Below, piece by piece: positions 30,027 through 37,321 of a DNA stretch of 45,167 nucleotides (positions within the stretch are counted from its first letter, which is position 1; each line of letters starts with the position of its first letter). The translations under genes were made by a program, and so were the position numbers. The stretch is from a virus. The notes beneath the pieces are model-generated. The model ran no database searches. It worked only from the letters and a program-made list of their open reading frames with translations, and had not been told where the DNA came from. The DNA lies in IMG/VR virus record IMGVR_UViG_3300046507_000489, positions 1-45,167 of that record. One strand, 5' to 3'.

Positions 30027-31880
30027 TTAGATCATGAAGCAGACGTCACCGTCGGCGCCATCAGTGGATGTCGGAGTGGTGGTCTGGATCCTAAGCGCTC
30101 GACGCCCGTTCGAGCCGACAAGGCCCTGCACGAAAGCAGTGGTCGCGATCTGTGTAGAGTTGTCGGTCGAAGCCGGCGTTGGTGCTGTTGGCGTGCCGGT
30201 GAGTGCCGGGCTCGCCAAAGGCGCCTTCAGCGACAACTGAGTGGTCATCGTCGCGGAGAAGTTGGCGTCGTTTCCGAGAGCGGTTGCCAGTTCCTTGAGC
30301 GTATCGAGGGCTGCCGGCGCGGCTGCAACGAGAGCAGCGACCGTCGCCTGGACAAAGGCAGTGGTGGCGACCTGTGTCGTATTGTCTCCAACCGCGGCAG
30401 TCGGCGCGACCGGCGTGCCAGTCATCGTCGGCGAAATGAAGGAAGCCGTGACGGTCGAGTTCAACTCATTGACGGTTGCCAGGCTGACGCCGCCAAAAGT
30501 CGGGCGCGCACCAAAGCTAACGGCACCGGTGGACTCGGCAATAGTGATCGCGTCGAAGGAGACGGAACTCGCATCGACCTTGAAAATCCGGAACGCGTTC
30601 GAGGCATTGACATCGACGTTCCAGGTGTTTGCGCCCTGACCGGCGATCGTCTTCGCGACCGCTCCGCCGTAACCAAGAACAAGCTGCCCGCCCTCGGTAT
30701 CGCCTCCCCTTGCGACGACATTGTCACGAACGATCACAGAGCCGGCGACGGTAGCATTGCCAGTGAAGCTGGGGCTGGCGATCGGTGCCTTGAGACCCAA
30801 CTGGGTTGTCATGGTCGTCGAAAAGTTCGCGTCGTTGCCAAGGGCGTCAGCGAGCTCCTTGAGCGTGTCGAGGGTCGCGGGCGAGCTATTGACGAGGGCT
30901 GCGACAACGGCCTGCACGAAGGCCGTGGTAGCAAGCTGCGTCGTGTTGGTGTTGGTGGGCGCAGTCGGTGCGCTAGGCGTGCCAGTGAACGCCGGAGAGA
31001 GCGCAGGTGCTGCCCAAGCCGTGACGTTCATGCGGATCTTCGCAGACGTCCAGAGATAGCCGGCGGTGTCTGCACCACCCTGCGCAATGGCGTCACTTGG
31101 AATGGTGAGCTTTGCCTGGCCGCCGATATTCGTCAGCACCTGGGCGGGATTTGCGAAGTCCGAACCGTTGTTCGCCTTCGACACCAGAGACGCAGGGTTG
31201 AAAGCTGCGAGCGCTTCGGCGGAAGCGGCTGCATCTTCTGCCGAGCTCGCCGCGTCAGCAGCACTCTGGCCGCTGTTTGTTTCGTAGGTCTGGGCGTTTC
31301 GCGCGGACTCGTCGGCCTGCGATGCGCTCGTTTCAGCAGCCTGCTTGGCCGCAACAGCCTCATCTCGAGCCGTGGTCACCGTCGCAACGGTCGCCTGGTT
31401 CGTGTCGCGCGCCGCTTGCGCGTCGATCTTTGCCTGAACAGCCACAGCTCTTGCTGCGTCCGCTGTCTGTGCGTGCGCAAGCGCCTGTCCCTCAGAGGCA
31501 GTAGCATTCAGTTCAGAGGTGTGAGCAGCGCCTGCGGAGTCGGCAGCATCTTCAGCGGCCTGCTGGGAGGCCGAGACACTGCTGACGATCGAGGCTGCAT
31601 CATTGTGAGCCGACAGGGCAGAAGCCGCCGCGGCGTTCTGGGAGCTGACCGCCTGGTCGCGCGCAGCGCCGGTCTGATCGAAAAGCGCCTGAAGCTCCGC
31701 CGTGATATCGCCCTTGTCGCCCTTTGGGCCGACGCCATAGCCGACAACCTGCGGAACGACCGTATCGTCGCCAAAGGTGGTGATCTCGATGTCGCCGTCG
31801 TCACCGTCGATAGTGAGGATGGCTGCCGTCTGGGGAAACTTGACGTCGACATCGCCGACTTCAACGATAATCGTATCCAT
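30027..31880 (-). CDS. Tail fibre protein with collagen-like and repeated trimerisation modules
   Basis: A 617-residue fibre. Residues 1-45 form a beta-rich attachment domain, followed by a short collagen-like GPKGDKGD, a long Ala/Ser/Thr-rich coiled coil (about 60-230), and then repeats of a module with FTGTPSAPTAP, NTTQLATTAFVQA, LDTLKELADALGNDANFSTTMT and LKAPIASPSFTG. Two full copies and one partial copy are visible. This module is common in phage tail fibres. The C-terminus ends SNGRRALRIQTTTP then TSTDGADGDVCFMI. It is TAATG-coupled to the upstream gene. It probably forms the trimeric fibre shaft that carries the glycine-rich adhesin. Confidence 0.9.
   Translation of the reverse strand: MDTIIVEVGDVDVKFPQTAAILTIDGDDGDIEITTFGDDTVVPQVVGYGVGPKGDKGDITAELQALFDQTGAARDQAVSSQNAAAASALSAHNDAASIVSSVSASQQAAEDAADSAGAAHTSELNATASEGQALAHAQTADAARAVAVQAKIDAQAARDTNQATVATVTTARDEAVAAKQAAETSASQADESARNAQTYETNSGQSAADAASSAEDAAASAEALAAFNPASLVSKANNGSDFANPAQVLTNIGGQAKLTIPSDAIAQGGADTAGYLWTSAKIRMNVTAWAAPALSPAFTGTPSAPTAPTNTNTTQLATTAFVQAVVAALVNSSPATLDTLKELADALGNDANFSTTMTTQLGLKAPIASPSFTGNATVAGSVIVRDNVVARGGDTEGGQLVLGYGGAVAKTIAGQGANTWNVDVNASNAFRIFKVDASSVSFDAITIAESTGAVSFGARPTFGGVSLATVNELNSTVTASFISPTMTGTPVAPTAAVGDNTTQVATTAFVQATVAALVAAAPAALDTLKELATALGNDANFSATMTTQLSLKAPLASPALTGTPTAPTPASTDNSTQIATTAFVQGLVGSNGRRALRIQTTTPTSTDGADGDVCFMI
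30116..30957 (-). repeat. Repeated module within the tail fibre gene
   Basis: The stretch 30763-30957 is closely similar to 30200-30385, and 30116-30165 repeats part of it again. Each copy encodes ATTAFVQ, LDTLKEL and ALGNDANFS. The repeats could recombine and change fibre length. Confidence 0.7.
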
Positions 31881-32230
31881 TACGGCGCAATCCTCGTGAT
31901 CGCCCGGCGAACGGGAACGCTGAGCTGAAATCCGAGGTGCTGGTAGGGCTCGATATCGGTGCGAACGACGTCGATATAGGCCGTTCGGTTCGGCCAGTTG
32001 AGCGTGTCCTCACCGAGGATGCGGATCTCGAGCGTGGTATCATCGATACGACGCACACCACCATTTGCCGAAGTGAGCGTGACCAGCACGTCGTCGGCAT
32101 TCGGATCGCGCCGGACCTGCGACGTGAAGATGGAGCCGGCCGGAAATGTCACAGCCGAACCCGCGAAGCTGAGCCGAATGCTCCAGTCGTAGCCGGCGGT
32201 GATAACCTTGCCCTTAAACTTCTGCGCCAT
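31880..32230 (-). CDS. Small virion-associated protein upstream of the tail fibre
   Basis: A 116-residue protein starting MAQKFKGKVITAGYDWSIRL with AAGGAA upstream; the longer frame would begin before the ribosome site. The sequence alternates short strands and turns (LTSANGGVRRIDDTTLEIRIL, YIDVVRTDIEPYQHLGFQL) and looks like an all-beta domain, as in small baseplate or fibre-attachment proteins. The stop overlaps the fibre ATG (TAATG), so the two are probably made in fixed ratio. No specific family was recognised. An operator lies upstream at 32276-32289. Confidence 0.7.
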   Translation of the reverse strand: MAQKFKGKVITAGYDWSIRLSFAGSAVTFPAGSIFTSQVRRDPNADDVLVTLTSANGGVRRIDDTTLEIRILGEDTLNWPNRTAYIDVVRTDIEPYQHLGFQLSVPVRRAITRIAP

Positions 32231-32275
32231 GTGCAATTCCTTGTTGGAGACCAAATTCTATCAGCGGTGAATGCA

Positions 32276-32289
32276 TCAGTAAATATTGA
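32276..32289. promoter_or_regulatory. Dispersed operator palindrome, inverted orientation
   Basis: TCAATATTTACTGA on the minus strand, between the HTH-phosphoesterase gene and the fibre group. Confidence 0.7.
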
Positions 32290-32298
32290 TTGATGACA

Positions 32299-34152
32299 CT
32301 AGGCACGCCACTTGGCATTTTGGAGGGTAATCAGCGTCCGGTTGCCATCGGGATATTGAACGACATGGGCGATCGCCCAGCCACTCGGTCCCTTGTTGTA
32401 GCCCTGGCGCAGATTCATACAGCCAGCGACGAAGACATTGTCGCAGATCTCCGGCGCGTGCTTGTCGGCGATCGTCATCTTTCGGCCGAGCGCTGCGAAG
32501 CCCGCGACCGTTCCCCTCGCCCCGTTGGCGCCGCGGAAGCCGTGGTTGCCAAGTTCGACGCCGTTGACCTGGAAGGAGTAGCCGTCATGGACCCAGGAGA
32601 CGTTGCTCAGATCCAGTCCCTTGCGATCAGCGATCATGTCGACCGCGTATTCGAGCAGCGAGAAGCTTTCGACCGGTGCGCCAGCGTCGATCGCCAGGCC
32701 GGTCTCCTCACGCCATGCGAGATAGGCGTCCTCGAGCTGCAGGCCGAGCCGGATGTTGATGCCGTCGTTGCGATAGCGCCCCTCCTTGACGTAGCGCTCC
32801 AGCGCGATGTCATGGTTGGACTCGACGACGGTTACATCGAGCTGGTCAGCCAGCTCCTCGAGCAGGACTGCCACCGCCTCGATTTCGGCGAAGACGCTCT
32901 CTCGCCCGCGCACTGCCATTTCGTATGAGTAGGCGTTGTCGTGGACGTGGTGGTGATTGCGGGTTTCGTTGTCGAAGATGTCATGGGCAATGGCTCGCTT
33001 GGCCCCAAGGACGCGCGTCAGCGCGGTTGACGCTCTGAATGTAGCATCGGCGTTGGCCGGCTGAAGTTTCGCTGTGTGCAGGTCTCCCATGACGACGAGA
33101 TCGACGCCGTCGTGCAGATCAACCACGCCGTTCGAGACGACATATTCCAGGTCGTAGAAGGTGCCGTTCTCGCCGGCGGTGATCTGCCGGCAGAAGAGGT
33201 CGCCATCCTGGTCGAATTCGACGATCGTGGCACCGAGCGTGTGATAGCTCAGCGCCTTGATGCCAGCCTTGCGCGGGATGATCTTCGGACGCGTCACCAT
33301 ACCGGTCGTCATCACCTGGTGCGCCTGCTTGGCCGGATCAACCGAGGGCACCGACTTGAGTTGGAGCTTGGCGTGCGGGAAGACGGTCCACTTGCCCTTC
33401 GAGTAGGTCGTCAGATCCGAGATCGGCCTGTTGGCCGTCGGGAGCATGTTCATCTCGCCGGAGAAGACGAAGTCGTCGCCAATCTCCATCTGCCCGAAGC
33501 AGAGGAACTCCGCGATCGTCTGATCGTAGGCGCGAACCGCCGGATTGTTCTCGGACCACCACTGCGTTTCGTAGGTGCCCGGCCCGACTACAATGTCGGC
33601 GTCAAGAAAGTCGGCATAGGCCGTCAGGTTCCGCCAGAAGTCGGGATCGACCGTCGCGTCATTCTGGGCGCCGGTGAAGAGAAAGCGCCGGCCTCGAGGA
33701 TCAGCAACGCGCTCGACGCGCAGAGTGTCTGTGAGCCAGGTGCGCGGCACACCTTCGGTCTCTTCACGCTCGCCGGTCAGCCGATCGTAACGCGTGGAGA
33801 TAGTGCTGTCGATGACCACAGCGTTCGGATTGGTGACCGGATAGCGCGACCCGGTGAGGAGCTCGTTGATCTCTTCGCGCAGGATATCCGCACGTCGGTT
33901 GGCGTGTTGGCGCGGATCAGGCTTATCCTTCTGTGTGGCAACCACGACGCGGGAGATCAGGACCGGAACATCTTCACCACGCTTGGCACGACCTTTCAGG
34001 ATCGAACTCTTGTTGCGCACCGTCTGATAGCTGATACCTAGTTCCAGCGCCACATCCGTTAGATTAGGGAACCGGTCCGTGTCATTGTAAATGCGAGCAA
34101 AAGCTTCATCCGCGTCGGTGCGAGAAGAGCTTTCCGGTCCGTGTGCTGTCAT
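32299..34152 (-). CDS. HTH plus metallophosphoesterase protein, resembling phage T5 A1
   Basis: A 617-residue protein. Residues 25-60 contain a helix-turn-helix (NLTDVALELGISYQTVRNKS). The rest includes calcineurin-like phosphoesterase motifs: LVVMGDLHTAKL, ESNHDIALERY (NHD) and ELGNHGFRGANG, which would provide metal ligands. The order HTH then phosphoesterase resembles the T5 A1 protein family, linked to host DNA degradation, but this assignment is from memory of the architecture and needs alignment. Its place between the lysis cassette and fibre genes is unusual for a nuclease. Start at 34152 with AGAGAG about 11 bases upstream. Confidence 0.8.
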   Translation of the reverse strand: MTAHGPESSSRTDADEAFARIYNDTDRFPNLTDVALELGISYQTVRNKSSILKGRAKRGEDVPVLISRVVVATQKDKPDPRQHANRRADILREEINELLTGSRYPVTNPNAVVIDSTISTRYDRLTGEREETEGVPRTWLTDTLRVERVADPRGRRFLFTGAQNDATVDPDFWRNLTAYADFLDADIVVGPGTYETQWWSENNPAVRAYDQTIAEFLCFGQMEIGDDFVFSGEMNMLPTANRPISDLTTYSKGKWTVFPHAKLQLKSVPSVDPAKQAHQVMTTGMVTRPKIIPRKAGIKALSYHTLGATIVEFDQDGDLFCRQITAGENGTFYDLEYVVSNGVVDLHDGVDLVVMGDLHTAKLQPANADATFRASTALTRVLGAKRAIAHDIFDNETRNHHHVHDNAYSYEMAVRGRESVFAEIEAVAVLLEELADQLDVTVVESNHDIALERYVKEGRYRNDGINIRLGLQLEDAYLAWREETGLAIDAGAPVESFSLLEYAVDMIADRKGLDLSNVSWVHDGYSFQVNGVELGNHGFRGANGARGTVAGFAALGRKMTIADKHAPEICDNVFVAGCMNLRQGYNKGPSGWAIAHVVQYPDGNRTLITLQNAKWRA

Positions 34153-34179
34153 ATTATTATTCTCTCTTAGAAAGATAAC

Positions 34180-34500
34180 TTACTTTGACTGAGCTTGGCT
34201 TCCGGAACGCTCGTAGAAGTCGATCACCGCGTCCGCGTCCTTGATCCACTGCAGCGTCTTGACCTTGTTCGCAGGCAGCTTCCGGGCGTTCTCGAAGGTC
34301 ATGCACACGAACAGCGCCGGATCCTCGTGCGGACAGGCGACGAAGGTCTCGTCTTCGAGCTTCAGAGGTGCCGGCCGGTTCGGTTGATACTGCTCCACCT
34401 TGGGTGCAAGCACCGGAACCTTATCGGCTCGACTGCTCAAGCATCCGGTTAGTGTCAGCATTGAGAGCGTTGAGGCGATCAACAACAGAGCCTTGGGCAT
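34180..34500 (-). CDS. Rz1-like outer membrane spanin (lipoprotein)
   Basis: A 106-residue lipoprotein: MPKALLLIASTLSMLTLTGC, lipobox LTGC with Cys20 lipidated, followed by a Pro-containing segment (PVLAPKVEQYQPNRPAP). It starts within the Rz-like gene in another frame, the standard embedded Rz/Rz1 arrangement. The start at 34500 has AGGA 8 bases upstream; an alternative ATG three codons earlier has none. Spanins fuse inner and outer membranes in the last step of lysis. At 106 residues it is longer than lambda Rz1 (60), but o-spanins vary widely. Confidence 0.8.
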   Translation of the reverse strand: MPKALLLIASTLSMLTLTGCLSSRADKVPVLAPKVEQYQPNRPAPLKLEDETFVACPHEDPALFVCMTFENARKLPANKVKTLQWIKDADAVIDFYERSGSQAQSK

Positions 34501-34813
34501 TGGAAGCATCCTGAGTGAAGAGGTCGTCGAGGCGGAGGATGAAAGGATCGATAGCCGCCTGGTTGTCCTGGCGGGCGGTCTCAAGCGTCTTGATGTTGGT
34601 GAGCTGGTCCTTCATCTGCGCCTGCGTGTCCGCAAGCGTGAGCTCAGCGGTTTTGCGGGCGAGATCGGCGACTGCGAGGTCAGTCTCGGCCGTCTTCACC
34701 TTCTGGTGCTGCCAGGCGCCATAGGCGAGTGCGACGACCAGCATGATCGCCAGCAGGCAAAAGAGAACGGTCTCGAGCTTGAGCCGCTTGAAGAGAGCGA
34801 GAAGCACGGTCAT
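34421..34813 (-). CDS. Rz-like inner membrane spanin
   Basis: A 130-residue type II membrane protein: a single N-terminal transmembrane segment (about 15-33, TVLFCLLAIMLVVALAYGAW) followed by a long periplasmic coiled coil (VKTAETDLAVADLARKTAEL, ALNADTNRMLEQSSR). It follows the holin candidate with an ATGA overlap, and the Rz1-like gene begins within its 3' end. This topology and the nested partner identify the i-spanin. Confidence 0.85.
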   Translation of the reverse strand: MTVLLALFKRLKLETVLFCLLAIMLVVALAYGAWQHQKVKTAETDLAVADLARKTAELTLADTQAQMKDQLTNIKTLETARQDNQAAIDPFILRLDDLFTQDASNAQGSVVDRLNALNADTNRMLEQSSR

Positions 34814-35115
34814 TCGCCGGTTCCTGTGGGCTGCGGCACGACAGTCGGATCGGACGTGTCGACCTGGGTCATGTCGGGAAAGCAGCGTCGGCGCTTGTCG
34901 GTGTCATCCCAGATGGCACCGAAAACGTAGGAGCCGATGATCGCGGCGATGAGGGTCAGCAGGCCCAGGAACGCGTTCATGAACAGGCCGGAGTCCTTGC
35001 CGAAGATCAGGATGTATTGGGCATTGCCCATCGCCCAGATGAGGACGATCTTCATCCAGCGCCGACGGCGAGGCCAGTTGTCGAGAACGAGTGCCTGGGT
35101 GATCTGCTTATGCAT
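34810..35115 (-). CDS. Holin candidate, two transmembrane segments
   Basis: A 101-residue protein starting MHKQITQALVLDNWPRRRRW. Two hydrophobic segments (about 21-38 and 44-69) with a short loop containing GKDSG, a basic N-terminus, and a polar C-tail (DKRRRCFPDMTQ). Located between the endolysin and the Rz/Rz1 pair, with 4 to 8 base overlaps with its neighbours, it fits a class II-type holin. The 36062-36397 membrane protein is the other holin candidate in the cassette, and the sequence alone cannot decide between them. Confidence 0.72.
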   Translation of the reverse strand: MHKQITQALVLDNWPRRRRWMKIVLIWAMGNAQYILIFGKDSGLFMNAFLGLLTLIAAIIGSYVFGAIWDDTDKRRRCFPDMTQVDTSDPTVVPQPTGTGE

Positions 35116-35536
35116 TAAGGCGCTCGTTGAGCATCAAGCGGCGGGTGTTGAGGAGATCCACGAGCTGACCTGGCCGGTCCTCGGCAAGCTTGGCAGCCGT
35201 ATCGATATCTGCCTGGATGAGCGTCCCGGTGATGTGGATCTGCGGATTGAAGGTGTTGAGGGCGGCCTGGAGCAGGATCGTCGCGCGCTGTTCGCCGAGA
35301 TCCCAGGCATTGCGAGCCATCTGAGGCTGGATCTCTTCCGGCAGGTCGTCGAAGAAGTTCACCTCGACGAGCTCCACGTAGAGCACATCCTCGATATCCT
35401 CCGCGGCAAGCTGATGACCCTCATCTCGAAGGCCGTCGAGCTTGCTCTGAAGTTCGGAATGACGGAGCACCGCCGTTTCGTCGCTAATCAGCGAATTAGC
35501 GATTTCGCGGAGTGCCAGTGCAAGAGCTTCGGTCAT
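35108..35536 (-). CDS. Hypothetical protein in the lysis cassette
   Basis: A 142-residue soluble protein starting MTEALALALREIANSLISDE, largely helical and acidic (LAAEDIEDVLYVELVEVNFFDDLPEEIQ). The start at 35536 lies just after the endolysin stop; the earlier Met in the longer frame is inside the endolysin gene. It overlaps the holin candidate by 8 bases. No family, signal peptide or membrane segment was seen. It may be a virion or lysis accessory protein. Confidence 0.7.
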   Translation of the reverse strand: MTEALALALREIANSLISDETAVLRHSELQSKLDGLRDEGHQLAAEDIEDVLYVELVEVNFFDDLPEEIQPQMARNAWDLGEQRATILLQAALNTFNPQIHITGTLIQADIDTAAKLAEDRPGQLVDLLNTRRLMLNERLNA

Positions 35537-35537
35537 A

Positions 35538-36053
35538 TTATGCTTCGTTCGTGGAGAGCTTGCCATCGCTCGAGATCACAGGCAGGTCGAAACGGCTCTC
35601 AGCAGGCGCGATAGACGGCCAGCGGTAAGAGGTGATGCGAGCAGTGGCGAACGGCTTGATACAGACTGCGTCGCCCTGGTTGCCACCGAGCACCATCAGG
35701 TTGCCGTGCTGGTCCTTGCCGACGACGAAGCCGACATGCCCCTTCCCGCTCGACGGGCTGTCGCGCCAGAAGGTGACGATCGCGCCGACGGCAGGCCGGT
35801 CGAGCTTATTGCCGTAGCGCTCCCAGTTGCGGGCGCCGGCTGGGTTAGCGACGACGGCCATTCCGCACTCGTTGAGGACGCCACCGACGAAGGTTCCGCA
35901 CCAGGCGGTTTCGTCGTCGCGCCAGCCGAGCTTGAGCTTGGCGAGCCAGTCAGCGATTTTCGGGGTGGTTTTCGGGCCGTGGGTCTCGGTCAGTCCAAGA
36001 TAGGACATGGCCTTGTCGATCCACGGAAGACCGGTCGGTGTGAAATTCGGCAT
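35538..36053 (-). CDS. CHAP-like endolysin (TIGR02594-type)
   Basis: A 171-residue peptidoglycan hydrolase. LPWIDKAMSYLGLTE, PKIADWLAKL, then DDETAWCGTFVGGVLNECG gives the catalytic Cys52, and GKGHVGFVVG gives His106; the pattern matches the TIGR02594 family of phage lysins and cell wall hydrolases related to CHAP/NlpC amidases. There is no signal peptide, so export depends on a holin. Start at 36053 with GAGGT 7 bases upstream. Neighbours are two membrane proteins and the spanin pair, making a complete lysis cassette. Confidence 0.9.
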   Translation of the reverse strand: MPNFTPTGLPWIDKAMSYLGLTETHGPKTTPKIADWLAKLKLGWRDDETAWCGTFVGGVLNECGMAVVANPAGARNWERYGNKLDRPAVGAIVTFWRDSPSSGKGHVGFVVGKDQHGNLMVLGGNQGDAVCIKPFATARITSYRWPSIAPAESRFDLPVISSDGKLSTNEA

Positions 36054-36061
36054 GGTTTACC

Positions 36062-36397
36062 TCAGTTCTTGTTGGCGATCCTGGACGGATCAGCACCGAT
36101 GGTGGGAAAGGGAAGCATTCCGACCTTGCGCTCGCGCAGCGTAGCCACGAGATCGGCAACCTGGAGATTGAGACCGCTGATGGAGGTCACGAGGGAGCTG
36201 ATCTGCTGATCCTGCTTCTCGCTCTTTTCCTTGCGGTCCTTCTCGGACTGAAAGAACAGGTCGTCGTTGGCGTCCTTGTCCTTCATCCACGAGACTCCGT
36301 GGTAGAAGAGAGTTGCCACTGCGACGATCGACAGGAAAAAGGACACTCGCTTCTGCGTGACGAGCAGCCCACCGCTCTTTTCATCTTCGCTCGACAT
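36062..36397 (-). CDS. Single-pass membrane protein in the lysis cassette
   Basis: A 111-residue protein: a short charged N-terminus, one transmembrane segment (about 19-38, SFFLSIVAVATLFYHGVSW), then a charged coiled coil (FFQSEKDRKEKSEKQDQQISS). Topology with one span and a long periplasmic or cytoplasmic coiled coil is seen in class III holins, antiholins and some tail-chaperone proteins. It directly precedes the endolysin. The ribosome site lies in a small inverted repeat (GAGGAATCCTC, 36400-36410), which could limit initiation. It has its own promoter and operator upstream. Confidence 0.72.
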   Translation of the reverse strand: MSSEDEKSGGLLVTQKRVSFFLSIVAVATLFYHGVSWMKDKDANDDLFFQSEKDRKEKSEKQDQQISSLVTSISGLNLQVADLVATLRERKVGMLPFPTIGADPSRIANKN

Positions 36398-36419
36398 GGG
36401 AGGAATCCTCTTAGATCAG

Positions 36420-36433
36420 TCAACATTGATTGA
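36420..36433. promoter_or_regulatory. Dispersed operator palindrome (TCAACATTGATTGA)
   Basis: Lies 3 bases downstream of the TATAAT at 36437-36442, over the presumed transcription start of the lysis cassette. Confidence 0.75.
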
Positions 36434-36436
36434 TCA

Positions 36437-36465
36437 ATTATAGTTGCGGTGGAATCGAAAATCCA
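36437..36465 (-). promoter_or_regulatory. Probable promoter of the lysis cassette
   Basis: Minus strand: a perfect TATAAT (36442-36437) with a weak TGGATT (36465-36460) 17 bases upstream. A GTGGA/TCCAC hairpin covers the upstream part. Confidence 0.5.
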
Positions 36466-36469
36466 CACC

Positions 36470-36889
36470 TTATGCAGCGAGTGCGGCGATATCGCTCCAG
36501 TCGATGGCATTCTTGATTGCGCGGGCGCCGGCTGGCGTCGTGGCAGCGTCGATCAGTGCCTTTGTGACCAGCCGGCGGTCCTCGATCGAGGGCGACACCA
36601 TCGCCCACTGCTGCGCAATCGTCAGCACCACGACGGCCATGTCGTAGCGCGACACGCCATTGGTTGCCGCTTCCCTTGTCAGGTGAGGTGTCTCGCTCTC
36701 GGGCACATTGACCCCCTGCCCTGCGTCGGCAGCAATCAGCTCGGCCTCACGTTGTTTCGCCTGATAGACCATCTCCTGGCCGGCGCCCGTCGAGATGAAT
36801 AGCTGGCGGACGAAGCCAGCCTCGGCGTCGATCTGAGCCTTGAGCTGAAGCTTCAGTTCGGCAAGGTCAGTCTTGATATCAAATCGCAT
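36470..36889 (-). CDS. Hypothetical late protein, possibly a tail fibre chaperone
   Basis: A 139-residue protein starting MRFDIKTDLAELKLQLKAQI. It is entirely helical, with FISTGAGQEMVYQAKQREAE and a C-terminal LTIAQQWAMVSPSIEDRRL then AIKNAIDWSDIAALAA. Proteins with this N-terminal pattern are frequent next to tail tip or fibre genes in alphaproteobacterial phages, where they resemble fibre-assembly proteins. Location directly after the J-like gene supports that. The ATG overlaps the upstream gene by 11 bases. Role inferred only. Confidence 0.72.
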   Translation of the reverse strand: MRFDIKTDLAELKLQLKAQIDAEAGFVRQLFISTGAGQEMVYQAKQREAELIAADAGQGVNVPESETPHLTREAATNGVSRYDMAVVVLTIAQQWAMVSPSIEDRRLVTKALIDAATTPAGARAIKNAIDWSDIAALAA

Positions 36890-37319
36890 GGATGGTCACC
36901 GTCTTATCGAGGAACTGAACAGGCGGGCGGATGGTGAAAACGTAGTCGCCCGGCGTTTCGGTCGTGAAGGCAAAGCTGCCTTCGGCATCATGGAGATCGT
37001 CGCCATAAATGATGGTGGTTCCAGCGGGGAGCTCGAAGGAAACCTCCCCTGCCCCGTCGGCCGCGATCTGGTAGGTGTTTTCGATCGGCAGGGGCTGGCG
37101 GTCGACGAGCGCGCCATCAACGACATAGTAGGTGAGGTCGAGGAAGAACCGGCTGTGCTCTGCCGGGATCTCGAGCACAGTCCCGCCGGTCTGGTGCGGA
37201 AAGGCTTCCTCGTCGCACCAGCCGTTGGAGAGAATTCGTCCGGTCGCATCATGCACGACGAAGTGCACGGTCCTTGCGTCCAGCGTCTCAGCCTCGGGAA
37301 GGGTTGTTTCTTCGGTCAT
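36879..37319 (-). CDS. Tail-associated hypothetical protein
   Basis: A 146-residue protein starting MTEETTLPEAETLDARTVHF with AGAGGT 5 bases upstream; the longer frame lies within the J-like gene and is a shadow. The sequence is beta-rich: VVHDATGRILSNGW, YYVVDGALVDRQPLP, then a C-terminal Ig-like domain (GTTIIYGDDLHDAEGSF, GDYVFTIRPPVQFLDKTVT). It lies immediately after the J-like tail tip gene and before the helical late protein, so it is likely a minor virion or fibre-associated protein. No specific family was recognised. Confidence 0.75.
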   Translation of the reverse strand: MTEETTLPEAETLDARTVHFVVHDATGRILSNGWCDEEAFPHQTGGTVLEIPAEHSRFFLDLTYYVVDGALVDRQPLPIENTYQIAADGAGEVSFELPAGTTIIYGDDLHDAEGSFAFTTETPGDYVFTIRPPVQFLDKTVTIHAI

Positions 37320-37321
37320 GA

